From positions 1-36,988 of the forward strand of contig CALFRH010000411.1 of assembly GCA_937919225.1 (NCBI GenBank): DNA of 36,988 nt. Reading direction: 5' to 3'. The translations under genes were made by a program, and so were the position numbers. This document shows, in pieces, positions 1 through 11,982 of the stretch (position 1 is the stretch's first letter; every line of letters begins with the position of its first letter). The notes below the pieces were generated by a model, which saw only the letters and a list, made by a program, of their open reading frames with translations, searched no databases and was not told the origin of the DNA. Origin of the DNA: an uncultured Parvularcula sp. GTDB lineage: Bacteria > Pseudomonadota > Alphaproteobacteria > Caulobacterales > Parvularculaceae.

Positions 1-2
1 CA

Positions 3-2387
<2,385 letters not shown>

Positions 2388-2397
2388 TGCTTCGAAC

Positions 2398-2450
2398 CTA
2401 CAGCATCGGGTGTTCTTATTGAATCAGCCCGATGCTGTAGAGTTTTATTT
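2398..2450 (+). terminator. Perfect 13-bp inverted repeat (CTACAGCATCGGG ... CCCGATGCTGTAG) followed by a T-rich run; likely katG terminator or palindromic repeat
   Basis: Arms at 2398-2410 and 2428-2440, then agttttattt, 11 nt after the katG stop. Confidence 0.7.
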
Positions 2451-2503
2451 GTCGCGCGTGCGCCAACTTTCTCTCATCCAAGGTAATCACCCGGCGCGCT
2501 AAC

Positions 2504-2560
2504 CTAAAGCACTTCCAGACCAAGTGTATACACTGTTGGCCGTCCGGAAAGACGTTCTTA
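2504..2560. repeat. Diverged copy of the GACCAAGTG...GTTGG intergenic palindromic repeat (see 18698-18750)
   Basis: cctaaagcacttccagaccaagtgtatacactgttggccgtccggaaagacgttctta aligns with tctagagcgttttccgaccaagtgggtaccggttggtcgtaagaaaacgcg. Confidence 0.45.
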
Positions 2561-3250
2561 AACGGAACGACCTTGCTGAGGGGTCCAATGATCCAGATTC
2601 ACCCCCGCAATGATCAGCCACAGCATCAATGAAACATAAGCGAGACCATTAAAGGCAGCGTAGGCCGGGAACATGAGGTCAGACAGGGGCGGCGCAACAT
2701 ATATGGCACTTGCCCCAATCGCCGCACCGACGGATGCCAGAACCCCATAGCCCGCAAGCCATCGGGGAATCATCCGACTATGGAAGAAAAGCGCAAAACT
2801 GATCGCCGCCGCAACGGAAGTTGCAATAAGGCCATAGTGAAATGTGTCGAAGTCATAGGCAATCACCGCCTCAGCAATCGACACCAAATCACTTCCCCCA
2901 CCCTCCTTGAGCAAGGTGCCCCTCATCCCGCCTGTGTGATAGAGGGTGAAACCGGTCGCCACGACCGCCGCCAATTTCAACAGGGTTGCGACCATCGCCA
3001 GCAACCTATTGATCGGCACCAAGAGGAGATAAAAGGCCACCACCCCCACAAGGCCTATAATGATCGTCCCCCAATGGGTCAGAGACCGGCTCCATAACAT
3101 CCCAGCCAGCCCGTCTTTACCGCCCTCCTCTGCAGCGGTGGTGAGGAGACCATCATCACTCAACATCCCTTGAAGAATGGCGAGGCCAAATGCCGCCAAC
3201 ATCGTAAGACCCGCAACACGGGCTATCGCCTTGAGCCCAGGCTTCATCAT
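2558..3250 (-). CDS. Polytopic membrane protein, DUF4386-like
   Basis: Several hydrophobic helices; pattern such as HYGLIATSVAAAISFALFFHSRMIPRWLAGYGV resembles DUF4386 proteins. ATG at 3250 preceded by an AGGGAG RBS. Confidence 0.6.
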   Translation of the reverse strand: MMKPGLKAIARVAGLTMLAAFGLAILQGMLSDDGLLTTAAEEGGKDGLAGMLWSRSLTHWGTIIIGLVGVVAFYLLLVPINRLLAMVATLLKLAAVVATGFTLYHTGGMRGTLLKEGGGSDLVSIAEAVIAYDFDTFHYGLIATSVAAAISFALFFHSRMIPRWLAGYGVLASVGAAIGASAIYVAPPLSDLMFPAYAAFNGLAYVSLMLWLIIAGVNLDHWTPQQGRSV

Positions 3251-3479
3251 GATCAGCTCCCTGCACACTAATCGACCGAACCGCCATCACAAGCGGCGAC
3301 GGCGGGTCTGATGGTTTAACGTCATATCATTATGACTATTCGCGAGTGATCATTTAGGTATCCAATCGGCGGTTACTAGACATTGGATCGGAGACACCGG
3401 CTCACGCGCGAAAGACAGAGACTCTATCGCATCGGGCTTGAGTCAATCAGGGCGCAAATTCTTCAAGGCCGCTCGGCGT

Positions 3480-4367
3480 TTATCGTAAAACCGCACGAAC
3501 AGTTTCAACGAAAGCGTCCGTCACGGCAGACTGCAAATCGCTTCGACGAATGATGGCCCTGCGCACAAACGCATCAGCATCTTCAAGCGCCAACTGTACC
3601 ACGCCAGGGACATCCGCATTGACTGAGTTCGCCGCCACCAACGCCACGCCAATCCCCTCTGCGACCAACTCGCTGACCAACTCACTGGACGAGGATTGGT
3701 GCACAATATGAGGATAGGACCCAATGCGACGAACAAACTGCGCGATACTGAGCATATATCCCGTTTCGCGACTGGCGATTGCCCAAACAAAAGGCTCCCG
3801 CCACAACTCAGCAACCGACACCCGTTGACGCGTCGCCATGGCATGATCGGAGGGGACAATGGCGACAATCGGGGTCTCATCGATAACGGAGACGTCCAAC
3901 GTATCAAGATCAGCTGGAATCGGCGGACACCCCAGCGCTATATCATAGGTATAGTTCGCCACCCCGCGGGCAAGCATCAGGGTACTGCCGATTCGGGTTT
4001 CGATAATCACGCCAGGCCGTTCACGGTGCATGATCGCCAGAGCGCGGGGGAGGAGATCATGGATAAAGTCGTCGGTGAAGCCGATCACCAGACGCCCGGT
4101 CTCCCCACTGGCCGCCCGCCTTACATCATGGATCGCCCGCTGCTCGTCGGCGATCATTTTCCGGGCTGATTCTAAAAGAACCTGCCCCGACGATGTCAGC
4201 GAGATACGGCGCTTTCCCCGTACGAAGAGTTGCACGCCCAACTCTTCCTCGAGTTTTTTGACCTGAAGGCTCAGAGGGGGCTGAGAGACGGCTAATCGTT
4301 CAGCTGCCCGACGAAAACTCATCTCTTCAGCAACAGCCACAAAATATCTTAGCTGTCGCAAGTCCAT
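3480..4367 (-). CDS. LysR-family transcriptional regulator
   Basis: N-terminal HTH MDLRQLRYFVAVAEEMSFRRAAERLAVSQPPLSLQVKKLEEELGVQLF and a LysR substrate-binding domain. Confidence 0.95.
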   Translation of the reverse strand: MDLRQLRYFVAVAEEMSFRRAAERLAVSQPPLSLQVKKLEEELGVQLFVRGKRRISLTSSGQVLLESARKMIADEQRAIHDVRRAASGETGRLVIGFTDDFIHDLLPRALAIMHRERPGVIIETRIGSTLMLARGVANYTYDIALGCPPIPADLDTLDVSVIDETPIVAIVPSDHAMATRQRVSVAELWREPFVWAIASRETGYMLSIAQFVRRIGSYPHIVHQSSSSELVSELVAEGIGVALVAANSVNADVPGVVQLALEDADAFVRRAIIRRSDLQSAVTDAFVETVRAVLR

Positions 4368-4431
4368 GATCGTTCGCCGCTAAATCTTATAAACGGCGAA
4401 TGATACAGGGTTTGGTTTAAAAGAAAAGCGG

Positions 4432-5451
4432 TCAGCTGGAGGATGCTGAAACCACCTCCTGGTCGATCGCCCCGAAGATGGATTGTCCGTCTGCATTGAC
4501 CATATCGATACGGACGCGGTCGCCAACCTGCATGAAGGGAGTTTTGGGAGCGCCGTCAGCAATCGTTTCGATCATGCGAATCTCGGCGATGCAAGAATAG
4601 CCTCGCCCCCCCGCCGCAACCGGCCTGCCCGAGCCTCCATCTTCATCCTTATTAGACACAGTGCCGGAGCCAATGATGGTTCCAGCGCATAAATCCCTCG
4701 TCTTTGCCGCATGGGCAACAAGGTCAGCGAGGGTGAAGGTCGCATCCTCCGCCGCCTCCACGCGGCCAAAGGGCTCCCCGCGATAATCCACCCGCAAGGG
4801 CAAGTGAATAAGACTATTCTGCCAAGCATCACCCAGCTCATTGGGCGTGACAGCGACGGGCGAAAAAGCACTTGCCGGCTTTGACTGGAAGAAGCCGAAG
4901 CCTTTGGCGAGTTCGCCGGGGATCAACCCCCGCAGCGAAACATCGTTCACCAACATGATGAGCTTGATGTACCCCGCGGCCGCCTCAGGCGTGACCCCCA
5001 TGGGAACGTCGTCTGTGATAACGGCGATTTCACCTTCCATGTCGCACCCCCAAGCAGGATCGCCGAGGGGGATGGGATCTCGCGGCGCTAAAAAGCTGTC
5101 GGAGCCTCCCTGATACATAAGAGGGTCCGTGTAGAAACTCTCTGGCACTTCAGCGCCCCTCGCCTTTCGGACGAGCTCCACATGGTTGATATAGGCCGAC
5201 CCATCAGCCCACTGATAAGCGCGCGGCAAAGGACTATGGGCGGCCGCCTGATCAAAGGGCTTTCCTTCCACCTCACCCGCGGCAAGCTGGGCCGCTATCG
5301 CCTCAAGCTGGGGCGCAGCCGCAGCCCAATCGTCAAGCGCTGCCTGCATAGTCGGCGCCACGCCGGATGCATCGACATAGTGGACCAGATCGTTGGAGAC
5401 GACCACCAACCGCCCATCGCGGCTACCATCTTTGAGTGTGGCTAGCTTCAT
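4432..5451 (-). CDS. Fumarylacetoacetate hydrolase (FAH) family protein, probable fumarylacetoacetase
   Basis: FAH-fold motifs CDMEGEIAVITDDVP, LVNDVSLRGLIPGELAKGFGFFQSKPASAFSP, GSGTVSNKDEDGG. Located directly downstream of hppD and the VOC gene. Confidence 0.88.
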   Translation of the reverse strand: MKLATLKDGSRDGRLVVVSNDLVHYVDASGVAPTMQAALDDWAAAAPQLEAIAAQLAAGEVEGKPFDQAAAHSPLPRAYQWADGSAYINHVELVRKARGAEVPESFYTDPLMYQGGSDSFLAPRDPIPLGDPAWGCDMEGEIAVITDDVPMGVTPEAAAGYIKLIMLVNDVSLRGLIPGELAKGFGFFQSKPASAFSPVAVTPNELGDAWQNSLIHLPLRVDYRGEPFGRVEAAEDATFTLADLVAHAAKTRDLCAGTIIGSGTVSNKDEDGGSGRPVAAGGRGYSCIAEIRMIETIADGAPKTPFMQVGDRVRIDMVNADGQSIFGAIDQEVVSASSS

Positions 5452-5455
5452 GGGG

Positions 5456-6034
5456 TTAGTCCTTTACCGTTGCCGGGGCCGCGTTATAGTCCGCCCGCGC
5501 CTTTTCATGGAGCCACGCGGCATGCTGGGGCGCCTTTTTTGTCCGGCTCCACTCTTCCAACATGTCGGGCGCCACCCTTTTTAGTTCAGTCAATTCCTCC
5601 GGTGTGCCCGTATTACACGCCAGCTCCAGCCGGTGCCCGTTAGGATCGAAGAAATAGATAGACTTGAAAATCCCGTGATTGGTCGGCCCGATCACCTCGT
5701 GCCCCGCCGCCTCGATCCGTGCTTTCGCCGCCATGAGATCATCCAGGCCCTCAACCTCAAAGGCGATATGCTGCACCCAAGCGGGGGTGTTCCCATCCCG
5801 TCCCATTGTGGGCTGCTGTGGCAGTTCGAAAAAGGCGAGCACATTTCCTGCGCCTGCGTCCAAAAACACATGCATGTAGGGGTCCGGCTCCCCGGTGGAG
5901 GGCACCTCATCCTCTGAAAAAGCCAGGAGGAACTCCATCCCCAAGAGAGACTGATAGAACTCCACCGTCTCTTTCGCATCATGGCAGCGATAGGCCACAT
6001 GATGGATCCGGGTAATCGCGGGGGCGCCGGTCAT
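5456..6034 (-). CDS. VOC-superfamily (glyoxalase/extradiol dioxygenase fold) protein in the homogentisate operon
   Basis: Candidate metal ligands in [22 protein letters not shown] and [14 protein letters not shown]. 4-nt ATGA-type overlap with hppD. Confidence 0.85.
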   Translation of the reverse strand: MTGAPAITRIHHVAYRCHDAKETVEFYQSLLGMEFLLAFSEDEVPSTGEPDPYMHVFLDAGAGNVLAFFELPQQPTMGRDGNTPAWVQHIAFEVEGLDDLMAAKARIEAAGHEVIGPTNHGIFKSIYFFDPNGHRLELACNTGTPEELTELKRVAPDMLEEWSRTKKAPQHAAWLHEKARADYNAAPATVKD

Positions 6035-7125
6035 GCGTCTTCCTTTACGTTCAACACACCCCGATTGATCTGATCACGCTCAATGCTTTCAAACAGGGCT
6101 TTGAAATTGCCTTCGCCAAAGCCGTCATCGCCCTTACGCTGAATAAATTCGAAGAACACAGGTCCGAGCACGGTTTCAGAGAAAATTTGGAGGAGAAGCC
6201 GCGGGTGCCCCCCTTCTGTGGTCCCATCGGCGAGCAAACCGCGGGACTGAAGGGCCCCAATATCTTCACCATGCCCCGGCAGGCGCGTGTCCAACATTTC
6301 GTAGTAGGTATCGGGCGGCGGGGTCATGAATTTTACCCCCAATTTTTTGAGGTTATCCCATACGCCGAGAAGGTTGTTGCAAGAGAAAGCAATATGCTGG
6401 ATCCCCTCCCCACCGAAATCGCGGAGATATTCCTCAATCTGGCCTTTGCCGCCCTCGCCCTCTTCATTAAGGGGAATACGGATTTTCCCGTCCGGCGCGG
6501 TCAAGGCCTTTGACGTCAAACCGGTATATTCACCTTTAATGTCGAAGAACCTAATCTCCTGGAAATTGAAAAGGCGCTCATAATAGTCTGCCCAATAGGC
6601 CATCCGCCCCCCATACACATTGTGGGTCAGATGATCGATGATTTCGAGCCCAGCGCCTGCTGGATGATGCTCTACCCCATCGAAATATTCAAAATCGATG
6701 TCATAGATCGACAGATCTTTTCCGTACCGATCAATGAGATAAATGATAGCGCCCCCGATCCCGCGAATGGCGGGCAGCTTGAGTTCCATCGGCCCTACCG
6801 GAATATCAACAGGCTCCGCCCCTTTGGCGAGAAGGTCTTCATACGCCTTTGATGCATTCCGTACACGAAACCCCATGCCGCAGGCGGAAGGCCCATGTTC
6901 ACGCGCAAAGAACGCCGCGGCGGATCCCGGCTCATAATTCGCAATGAGGTTGATCTCCCCTTGGCGCCAAAGGGTCACATCTTTCGAACGATGCTTCGCC
7001 ACGGCGATAAAGCCCATGGCTTCGAACACAGGCTCCAACACCCCTTTTTCCGGTGCGGAGAATTCGATGAACTCAAACCCGTCCAGCCCCGCTGGATTGT
7101 CAAATAAGTCCGCCATGGGTCGCAT
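6031..7125 (-). CDS. hppD: 4-hydroxyphenylpyruvate dioxygenase
   Basis: Metal ligands in [27 protein letters not shown] and [30 protein letters not shown]. Confidence 0.95.
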   Translation of the reverse strand: MRPMADLFDNPAGLDGFEFIEFSAPEKGVLEPVFEAMGFIAVAKHRSKDVTLWRQGEINLIANYEPGSAAAFFAREHGPSACGMGFRVRNASKAYEDLLAKGAEPVDIPVGPMELKLPAIRGIGGAIIYLIDRYGKDLSIYDIDFEYFDGVEHHPAGAGLEIIDHLTHNVYGGRMAYWADYYERLFNFQEIRFFDIKGEYTGLTSKALTAPDGKIRIPLNEEGEGGKGQIEEYLRDFGGEGIQHIAFSCNNLLGVWDNLKKLGVKFMTPPPDTYYEMLDTRLPGHGEDIGALQSRGLLADGTTEGGHPRLLLQIFSETVLGPVFFEFIQRKGDDGFGEGNFKALFESIERDQINRGVLNVKEDA

Positions 7126-7150
7126 TCCTCTGGGTGTGGTGATGAAATAT

Positions 7151-7170
7151 AGTTTCTTATGTAACTAGTT
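7151..7170. promoter_or_regulatory. Candidate MarR-type operator in the hppD/marR divergent promoter
   Basis: AGTTTCTTATGTAACT (7151-7166) is an imperfect palindrome (AGTT-N8-AACT), followed by another AGTT, in the 71-bp gap between divergent genes. Confidence 0.45.
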
Positions 7171-7196
7171 GTATCTCCCGATGCAACCCCATAAAG

Positions 7197-7682
7197 GTGA
7201 CGCGTCTTGAATTGGAACAGCCCATGGCCCCCACCGCCTCCCTGCGCCTCAGCGAGTTTTTGCCTTATCGCCTGTCGGTTTTGTCCAACACGATCTCCCG
7301 CGGGATTGCGGCGATCTATGATGAGGAGTTCGGCCTCACCATTTGGCAGTGGCGGGTAATGGCGGTTCTTGGTGAGACCGAAGGGCTTGCCGCGGTGGAC
7401 GTGACCGAGCGGACGGCGATGGATAAGGTGGCCGTCAGCCGCGCCGTGTCGGGGCTCATCGAAGCGGGGTATGTTGAACGTCACGCCGCCCAAGGGGACG
7501 GCCGCATGTCTCTCCTCCACCTCACCGCGGCGGGGAAAGAAACATATGAAAAGATCGTCCCCCTCGCCCAGGCCTATGAGGAAAAACTGCTAGAAGGGCT
7601 CGGGACCACAGACCTTAAAACGCTGCTGCAGCTGCTCGACGCCCTCGCAGACAAGGCAGCGCCAGATCGACGATTGTGGTAG
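7197..7682 (+). CDS. MarR-family transcriptional regulator
   Basis: Winged-HTH pattern LTIWQWRVMAVLGETEGLAAVDVTERTAMDKVAVSRAVSGLIEAGYVERHAAQGDGRMSLLHLTAAG. Starts at GTG 7197 or ATG 7224. Confidence 0.9.
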   Translation: MTRLELEQPMAPTASLRLSEFLPYRLSVLSNTISRGIAAIYDEEFGLTIWQWRVMAVLGETEGLAAVDVTERTAMDKVAVSRAVSGLIEAGYVERHAAQGDGRMSLLHLTAAGKETYEKIVPLAQAYEEKLLEGLGTTDLKTLLQLLDALADKAAPDRRLW

Positions 7683-7691
7683 GGGGACGGG

Positions 7692-8648
7692 CTACACGAC
7701 CCGGTCCGGCGGTGTCATACCACCGGTGATCGCTACGAGATTCGCCAACACCTTTGCCCCCATCGCCTGTCGAGCTTCCGCCGTACTCGATCCAATATGG
7801 GGCAGCAACGTCGCGTTGGGTAGATCACAATAGCGGGGATCGAGCTGCGGCTCCCCCGCATAAACGTCGAGCCCAATGGCGCTGATATGCCCCGACTGCG
7901 CAGCCGCGATGACGGCGCTATCATCCACCAAGTCTCCCCGAGCGGTATTGATCAAGACCACCCCTTTTTTCATCATCTCAATTGTCTGCCTATTGATGAT
8001 ATGACGGGTCGCATCCGTGGAAGGGGCGTGAAGGCTGAGAATATCACTGACCGCCCAAAACTGTTCAAGTGAAGCGATCGGTACGGAATAGTCGTCGACC
8101 GGGCCTCGCCCCCGGTGATCGTAGTGGACGACCTTCAGACCAAAGGCGACCGCCCGCTTCGCCACCGCCGCGCCGATCCGGCCATACCCCAAAAGGCCTA
8201 GCGTACGCCCCTGAAGGCCGATCCCCATCACATGGTCAGGTCGCCATCCCGCCCAGCGCCCACCGCGCAGGTCCGCTTCCGCCTCGGATGCCCCACGGGT
8301 CGCGGATAAGATGAGGTGCACCGCCAAGTCCGCCGTCGCATCGGTCAGCACGTCGGGCGTGTTGGTCACTATCAGCCCTCTGTCCCGCGCGGCGCTCAAG
8401 TCGATATGGTCGAGCCCAACCGAATAGCTGGCAAGGCCCCTCACCGACGCGGGTAGGGATGCGATCACGGCCGCGTCAAACCGATCCCCTGGACAAGGCA
8501 CAATCGCCACCGCCCCGTCCGCGGCAGCAAGAAAGTCAGCGCGAACCGGTCGCGCCGACACCGTGATCAGGTCAAACTGGTCTGCGAGGCTTTGATGAAC
8601 ATCAAGAGGCAGCGCCTGCGTAAGAATAATGCGTGGTTTTTGGGGCAT
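7692..8648 (-). CDS. D-2-hydroxyacid dehydrogenase (NAD(P)-dependent)
   Basis: Rossmann motif LGLLGYGRIGAAVAKRA, VLINTARGDLVDDSAV, LLPHIGSSTAEAR. Confidence 0.92.
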   Translation of the reverse strand: MPQKPRIILTQALPLDVHQSLADQFDLITVSARPVRADFLAAADGAVAIVPCPGDRFDAAVIASLPASVRGLASYSVGLDHIDLSAARDRGLIVTNTPDVLTDATADLAVHLILSATRGASEAEADLRGGRWAGWRPDHVMGIGLQGRTLGLLGYGRIGAAVAKRAVAFGLKVVHYDHRGRGPVDDYSVPIASLEQFWAVSDILSLHAPSTDATRHIINRQTIEMMKKGVVLINTARGDLVDDSAVIAAAQSGHISAIGLDVYAGEPQLDPRYCDLPNATLLPHIGSSTAEARQAMGAKVLANLVAITGGMTPPDRVV

Positions 8649-8762
8649 GGGGTTTACGGATTACACCTAATCGGCGAGGCGGGCCACCACCCGGCCAAAG
8701 CGCGACCAAAGACAGCGGCGAAGAGGATTGCGAGCCGGCAAGCCAAGGCGCATATAGCCGCC

Positions 8763-9413
8763 ATGAGCGCACCCCAAACATCCAATCCAGCCAAGCTATT
8801 GGCCCATTGGGACCCCGAGCCGGGGATCGCTGCCTTTCACGAAGATTGGGAGGCGCTTGAGGGGGATTCTTACGTGACCGAGGGGTATCGCAGCCGCCGG
8901 TACGCGGTCATGCGCTTTGCCAACGGCACCCTTGCCCCCCTGCCCCTTGAGCCCCATTTTCAGCAAAAGGCGCACAACCCCCTTTTCGGCGGCCGCTACC
9001 GTCAGTTCGCACCCATTAGCGACGCGTTTTTAGAAAGCCCAAGCCTGCACGCCCTTGTCCAAAAAATGGTTACAACGACCAAGGTACAAGATGCGACCTG
9101 GCGGCTGCAATTGCACCAGTTTCGAATCATGGCCCCCGGCGATCCGACACCAGAGGGTTTTCACCGAGATGGTGCCGACTTTACCCTCATTATGATGATT
9201 AAATCACAAAATGTGACGGGTGGCGAAACGCTGATTGGCACCGATGACACCCCCAATCCTACCTACACCGCGACGCTCAACCGTCCGGGTGAGGCCCTAT
9301 TCCTTGATGACCGGCACTATAAGCACAAGACATCACCGATCGATGCACAGGACCCTCAGCATCCGGCTTTTCGGGATACGTTCGTTATGACGATGCAACG
9401 GCAAGACGCATAA
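8763..9413 (+). CDS. 2OG-Fe(II) dioxygenase family protein, similar to the amino-acid hydroxylase type
   Basis: HxD iron motif GFHRDGADFTLIMMI and distal His in ALFLDDRHYKHKTSPI. Likely start ATG 8763 within the longer ORF. Confidence 0.8.
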   Translation: MSAPQTSNPAKLLAHWDPEPGIAAFHEDWEALEGDSYVTEGYRSRRYAVMRFANGTLAPLPLEPHFQQKAHNPLFGGRYRQFAPISDAFLESPSLHALVQKMVTTTKVQDATWRLQLHQFRIMAPGDPTPEGFHRDGADFTLIMMIKSQNVTGGETLIGTDDTPNPTYTATLNRPGEALFLDDRHYKHKTSPIDAQDPQHPAFRDTFVMTMQRQDA

Positions 9414-10623
9414 TCGCGTCCGCGCAAGCCTGACGCGTTGCGTCCTCAGCCCCATTTTCTGGCGCTTTTGCCGCTCGCATCGAGGCCTTTTTATACATGT
9501 CATCGGCTAAAAGGCGGTTGAGAGCGGACAGTACCTCTTTGCCGGTATACTGACCAAAAAGCGTGAGGCCTAACTTTTGCGCCGCAATAGCCCGCCCCAC
9601 CATCAGCTGTTCTGAATGGGTCGGCAGGCCCAGTTGAGGGATACCATAGTGGACGAACGCCGCAGAAACGCCGTTGGAGGCATGACTAACCGCCACGTCG
9701 CAATCGGGGAGAAGGCGATCGAGGCGCACCGCCCCCTTAAACAACCGCACATGGGTATCCTCCAACCGATCCTCTATCTCTGGCGGTGCCTTTGGTGCAG
9801 CCAGGACGACATCAATATCCGCGGACAGGCGCGTAAGCGCATCGAGAGCGGCAAAAAAGGGCGGCTTGCCCGCCTCCAGATAAGCAAAAACTCTCGCCTT
9901 CGCCCCCCTCCGCCAGCTGACGTCAATCCCCTGATATAGGGTTATGAGCGGTCCCAAATAGCGTGGGTGATCGGGTTCCCAGTCTTGACGCGGATGGTAG
10001 GGGTCGATCTCAGGACTCGTCGCGAGTAAATATTCATCTGCCTGAAGAAGGTCAGAAAATACCGGTAAGGGTGGTGCATTGCGGCGAGCAAGAACCTCAT
10101 TCGCATTGGCCAAAATCTCGGCCTCACGAGCGAAGAGGGCCTTTTTCTTATCCTCTCCCCCCTCCCAAAAAAGGAAAGGCGGCATGGGCGTTGCCCGCGG
10201 GGGCGCGTCATATCCACCGCCGAGTATAGCGGTCTTCACGTTCCGTCCACGGGCCGCAAGCAGGGCGGTGGGGGCCGCCTGCGCCACCAAAACATCGGGC
10301 CTCACCTCATCGAGAAGGCTGCCCCATGCCTCCTCAAGAGCGCTAAGGACCGGAACCTCCGCCCACCCCACATGACGCAGCACATCTGCATAACTCCTCC
10401 CTACCCCTTTGCTGTCTCCCTTTTCGATTTCAGGACATATAGGGGCTTGAAGAAGGGTGAACGGCACGTCTGTTTCGAACTTCCGAACACTGACCAGATT
10501 CTGCGCTGCGAATAAAAGCGCCGCTCCCCCCACCATAGGGCGCATGGTTTCAATCACCATCGAGATATGGCCGAAATTCGCCCCCAACTCCCAGGCATAG
10601 AGAATGCGCGGTAGCGCCGCCAC
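9385..10623 (-). CDS. GT-B glycosyltransferase, UGT/MGT-like
   Basis: C-terminal acceptor/nucleotide-sugar motif VSHASNGVSAAFVHYGIPQLGLPTHSEQLMVG resembles the UGT signature; N-terminal RILYAWELGANFGHISM. Confidence 0.75.
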   Translation of the reverse strand: MAALPRILYAWELGANFGHISMVIETMRPMVGGAALLFAAQNLVSVRKFETDVPFTLLQAPICPEIEKGDSKGVGRSYADVLRHVGWAEVPVLSALEEAWGSLLDEVRPDVLVAQAAPTALLAARGRNVKTAILGGGYDAPPRATPMPPFLFWEGGEDKKKALFAREAEILANANEVLARRNAPPLPVFSDLLQADEYLLATSPEIDPYHPRQDWEPDHPRYLGPLITLYQGIDVSWRRGAKARVFAYLEAGKPPFFAALDALTRLSADIDVVLAAPKAPPEIEDRLEDTHVRLFKGAVRLDRLLPDCDVAVSHASNGVSAAFVHYGIPQLGLPTHSEQLMVGRAIAAQKLGLTLFGQYTGKEVLSALNRLLADDMYKKASMRAAKAPENGAEDATRQACADAIMRLAVASS

Positions 10624-11762
10624 TACACCCCCGGGGCCTCTGGCGCCCCTGGCGTCGGCCTGATCATAAAGCGGATCTCAGGGGTTTTAAAACCAAGCGC
10701 CATTGGCCGCTTGATCGACTTTAGGGCCGCCACATCATAGAGTTCCTGAACGACCCCTTGGATCTCAAGCGAGTGCTCCATATCACCCGTATCAAGATTA
10801 ATCACCGCGATCATGCAGCGCGGCTCCATATTGTTGGCTGTAAGGCGTTCATCAAGGGGTAGCCCCTCAAAGGTTTTCTCTTTACGCGGACGGGAGACAC
10901 CGATGATGGCATAGCGGCCGATAAAGGCGATGCCCCGCGCAAACCCAGGCAAAAAGCACATAGGCTGGAACTCGCCCGTGTCGAGATCGACTTTACCGAA
11001 CTCACCCGTACCGGACTGTACGAGATAAAGCTGGTCCCTATAGAAACGCGGTGAGTGGGGCATGGAGAGGCCCTTCGCCACCACCTTTCCATCGGGCACC
11101 GACATCACCATGCCGCTGCCCACACGATTATCGCGCCAGCCCCCCGCGATATTGCTCTCTGCCACAATGGTGACATAGGCGGGTTGACCGTCCTTCATGG
11201 CAAGGCCGTTCAGGTGACACCGGTCCTCAGCAGCAATCCGATCGATAAAGGGCGGCTTCCAAATCGGTTTGAAGCTGTTCACCTCGTCAAAGGTGGCTAG
11301 GCAGTTAAACCGCGTGACCACAAAGATAGGTTTATCCCCACTAGCGTCGGGGTGGACATCATGAACGTCAACATCGCCCGTGGTGCGCCCCTCCACAGGG
11401 ACATAGACGGCGTCGTAGCCGTCCTGCTCCTGACCGGGTTCGAGAAAATCCTCAAACCGCCATAGCTGATAAAGTGAAGATAACCACAGGCGTCGGTTAC
11501 CGACCCCAAGGCCCATACACCGCGGAAAACTGCGCTCAAAGATGGAAAGGCAGCCGGTTTCAGGGTGCGTGCCAATGAGGAAGATCTTGCCTGCCTGATA
11601 GGTTGTGAAGGCAAAACTTGACCCGGTGCCCGCCAACCAGGTGCCAAACATCCGCGACGGTACAAGCTGCAACTTGGGCGCCTCATTCCCGCTGCCATCA
11701 GTCCCTTCATCACGCTGCTGATGTGCAGCGGACGTCCCCTCTGAACTGGTTGTATTGACCAT
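10623..11762 (-). CDS. TIGR03032-like (DUF4915) protein
   Basis: SRMFGTWLAGTGSSFAFTTYQAGKIFLIG, RCMGLGVGNRRLWLSSLYQLWRF, MPHSPRFYRDQLYLVQSGTGEFGKVD, CFLPGFARGIAFIGRYAIIGVSRPR. Likely start 11762 within the longer ORF. Confidence 0.75.
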   Translation of the reverse strand: MVNTTSSEGTSAAHQQRDEGTDGSGNEAPKLQLVPSRMFGTWLAGTGSSFAFTTYQAGKIFLIGTHPETGCLSIFERSFPRCMGLGVGNRRLWLSSLYQLWRFEDFLEPGQEQDGYDAVYVPVEGRTTGDVDVHDVHPDASGDKPIFVVTRFNCLATFDEVNSFKPIWKPPFIDRIAAEDRCHLNGLAMKDGQPAYVTIVAESNIAGGWRDNRVGSGMVMSVPDGKVVAKGLSMPHSPRFYRDQLYLVQSGTGEFGKVDLDTGEFQPMCFLPGFARGIAFIGRYAIIGVSRPRKEKTFEGLPLDERLTANNMEPRCMIAVINLDTGDMEHSLEIQGVVQELYDVAALKSIKRPMALGFKTPEIRFMIRPTPGAPEAPGV

Positions 11763-11982
11763 CCGACCCCTCACTCCTCGACGCTGGGCAATGGTGCTAG
11801 CAGATCCTGCCCTGCACAAAAACCTTGCCGTTGGGTAATAAAGACACGGATCAAGACGGTTGAAAAACCCTTTTCAAAATCAATTCGAAGCGGGCTGCAA
11901 AATCTCCCCTTTCAAGCATTTTGCTTCCTGATGATTTCCCCCATATCCTTCTTCGAAAGACACGCGCCACCATGGAGTTCCT

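Noticed and set aside
3360-3388. Inverted repeat ATCCAAT-N15-ATTGGAT between the LysR and DUF4386-like genes
   Set aside because: Only 7-bp arms, no T-run, and it lies downstream of lysR rather than at a divergent promoter; too weak to call an operator or terminator.
6975-7520. 181-aa minus ORF across the hppD/marR region
   Set aside because: Overlaps confident hppD and marR coding sequence and the promoter; no recognisable domain.
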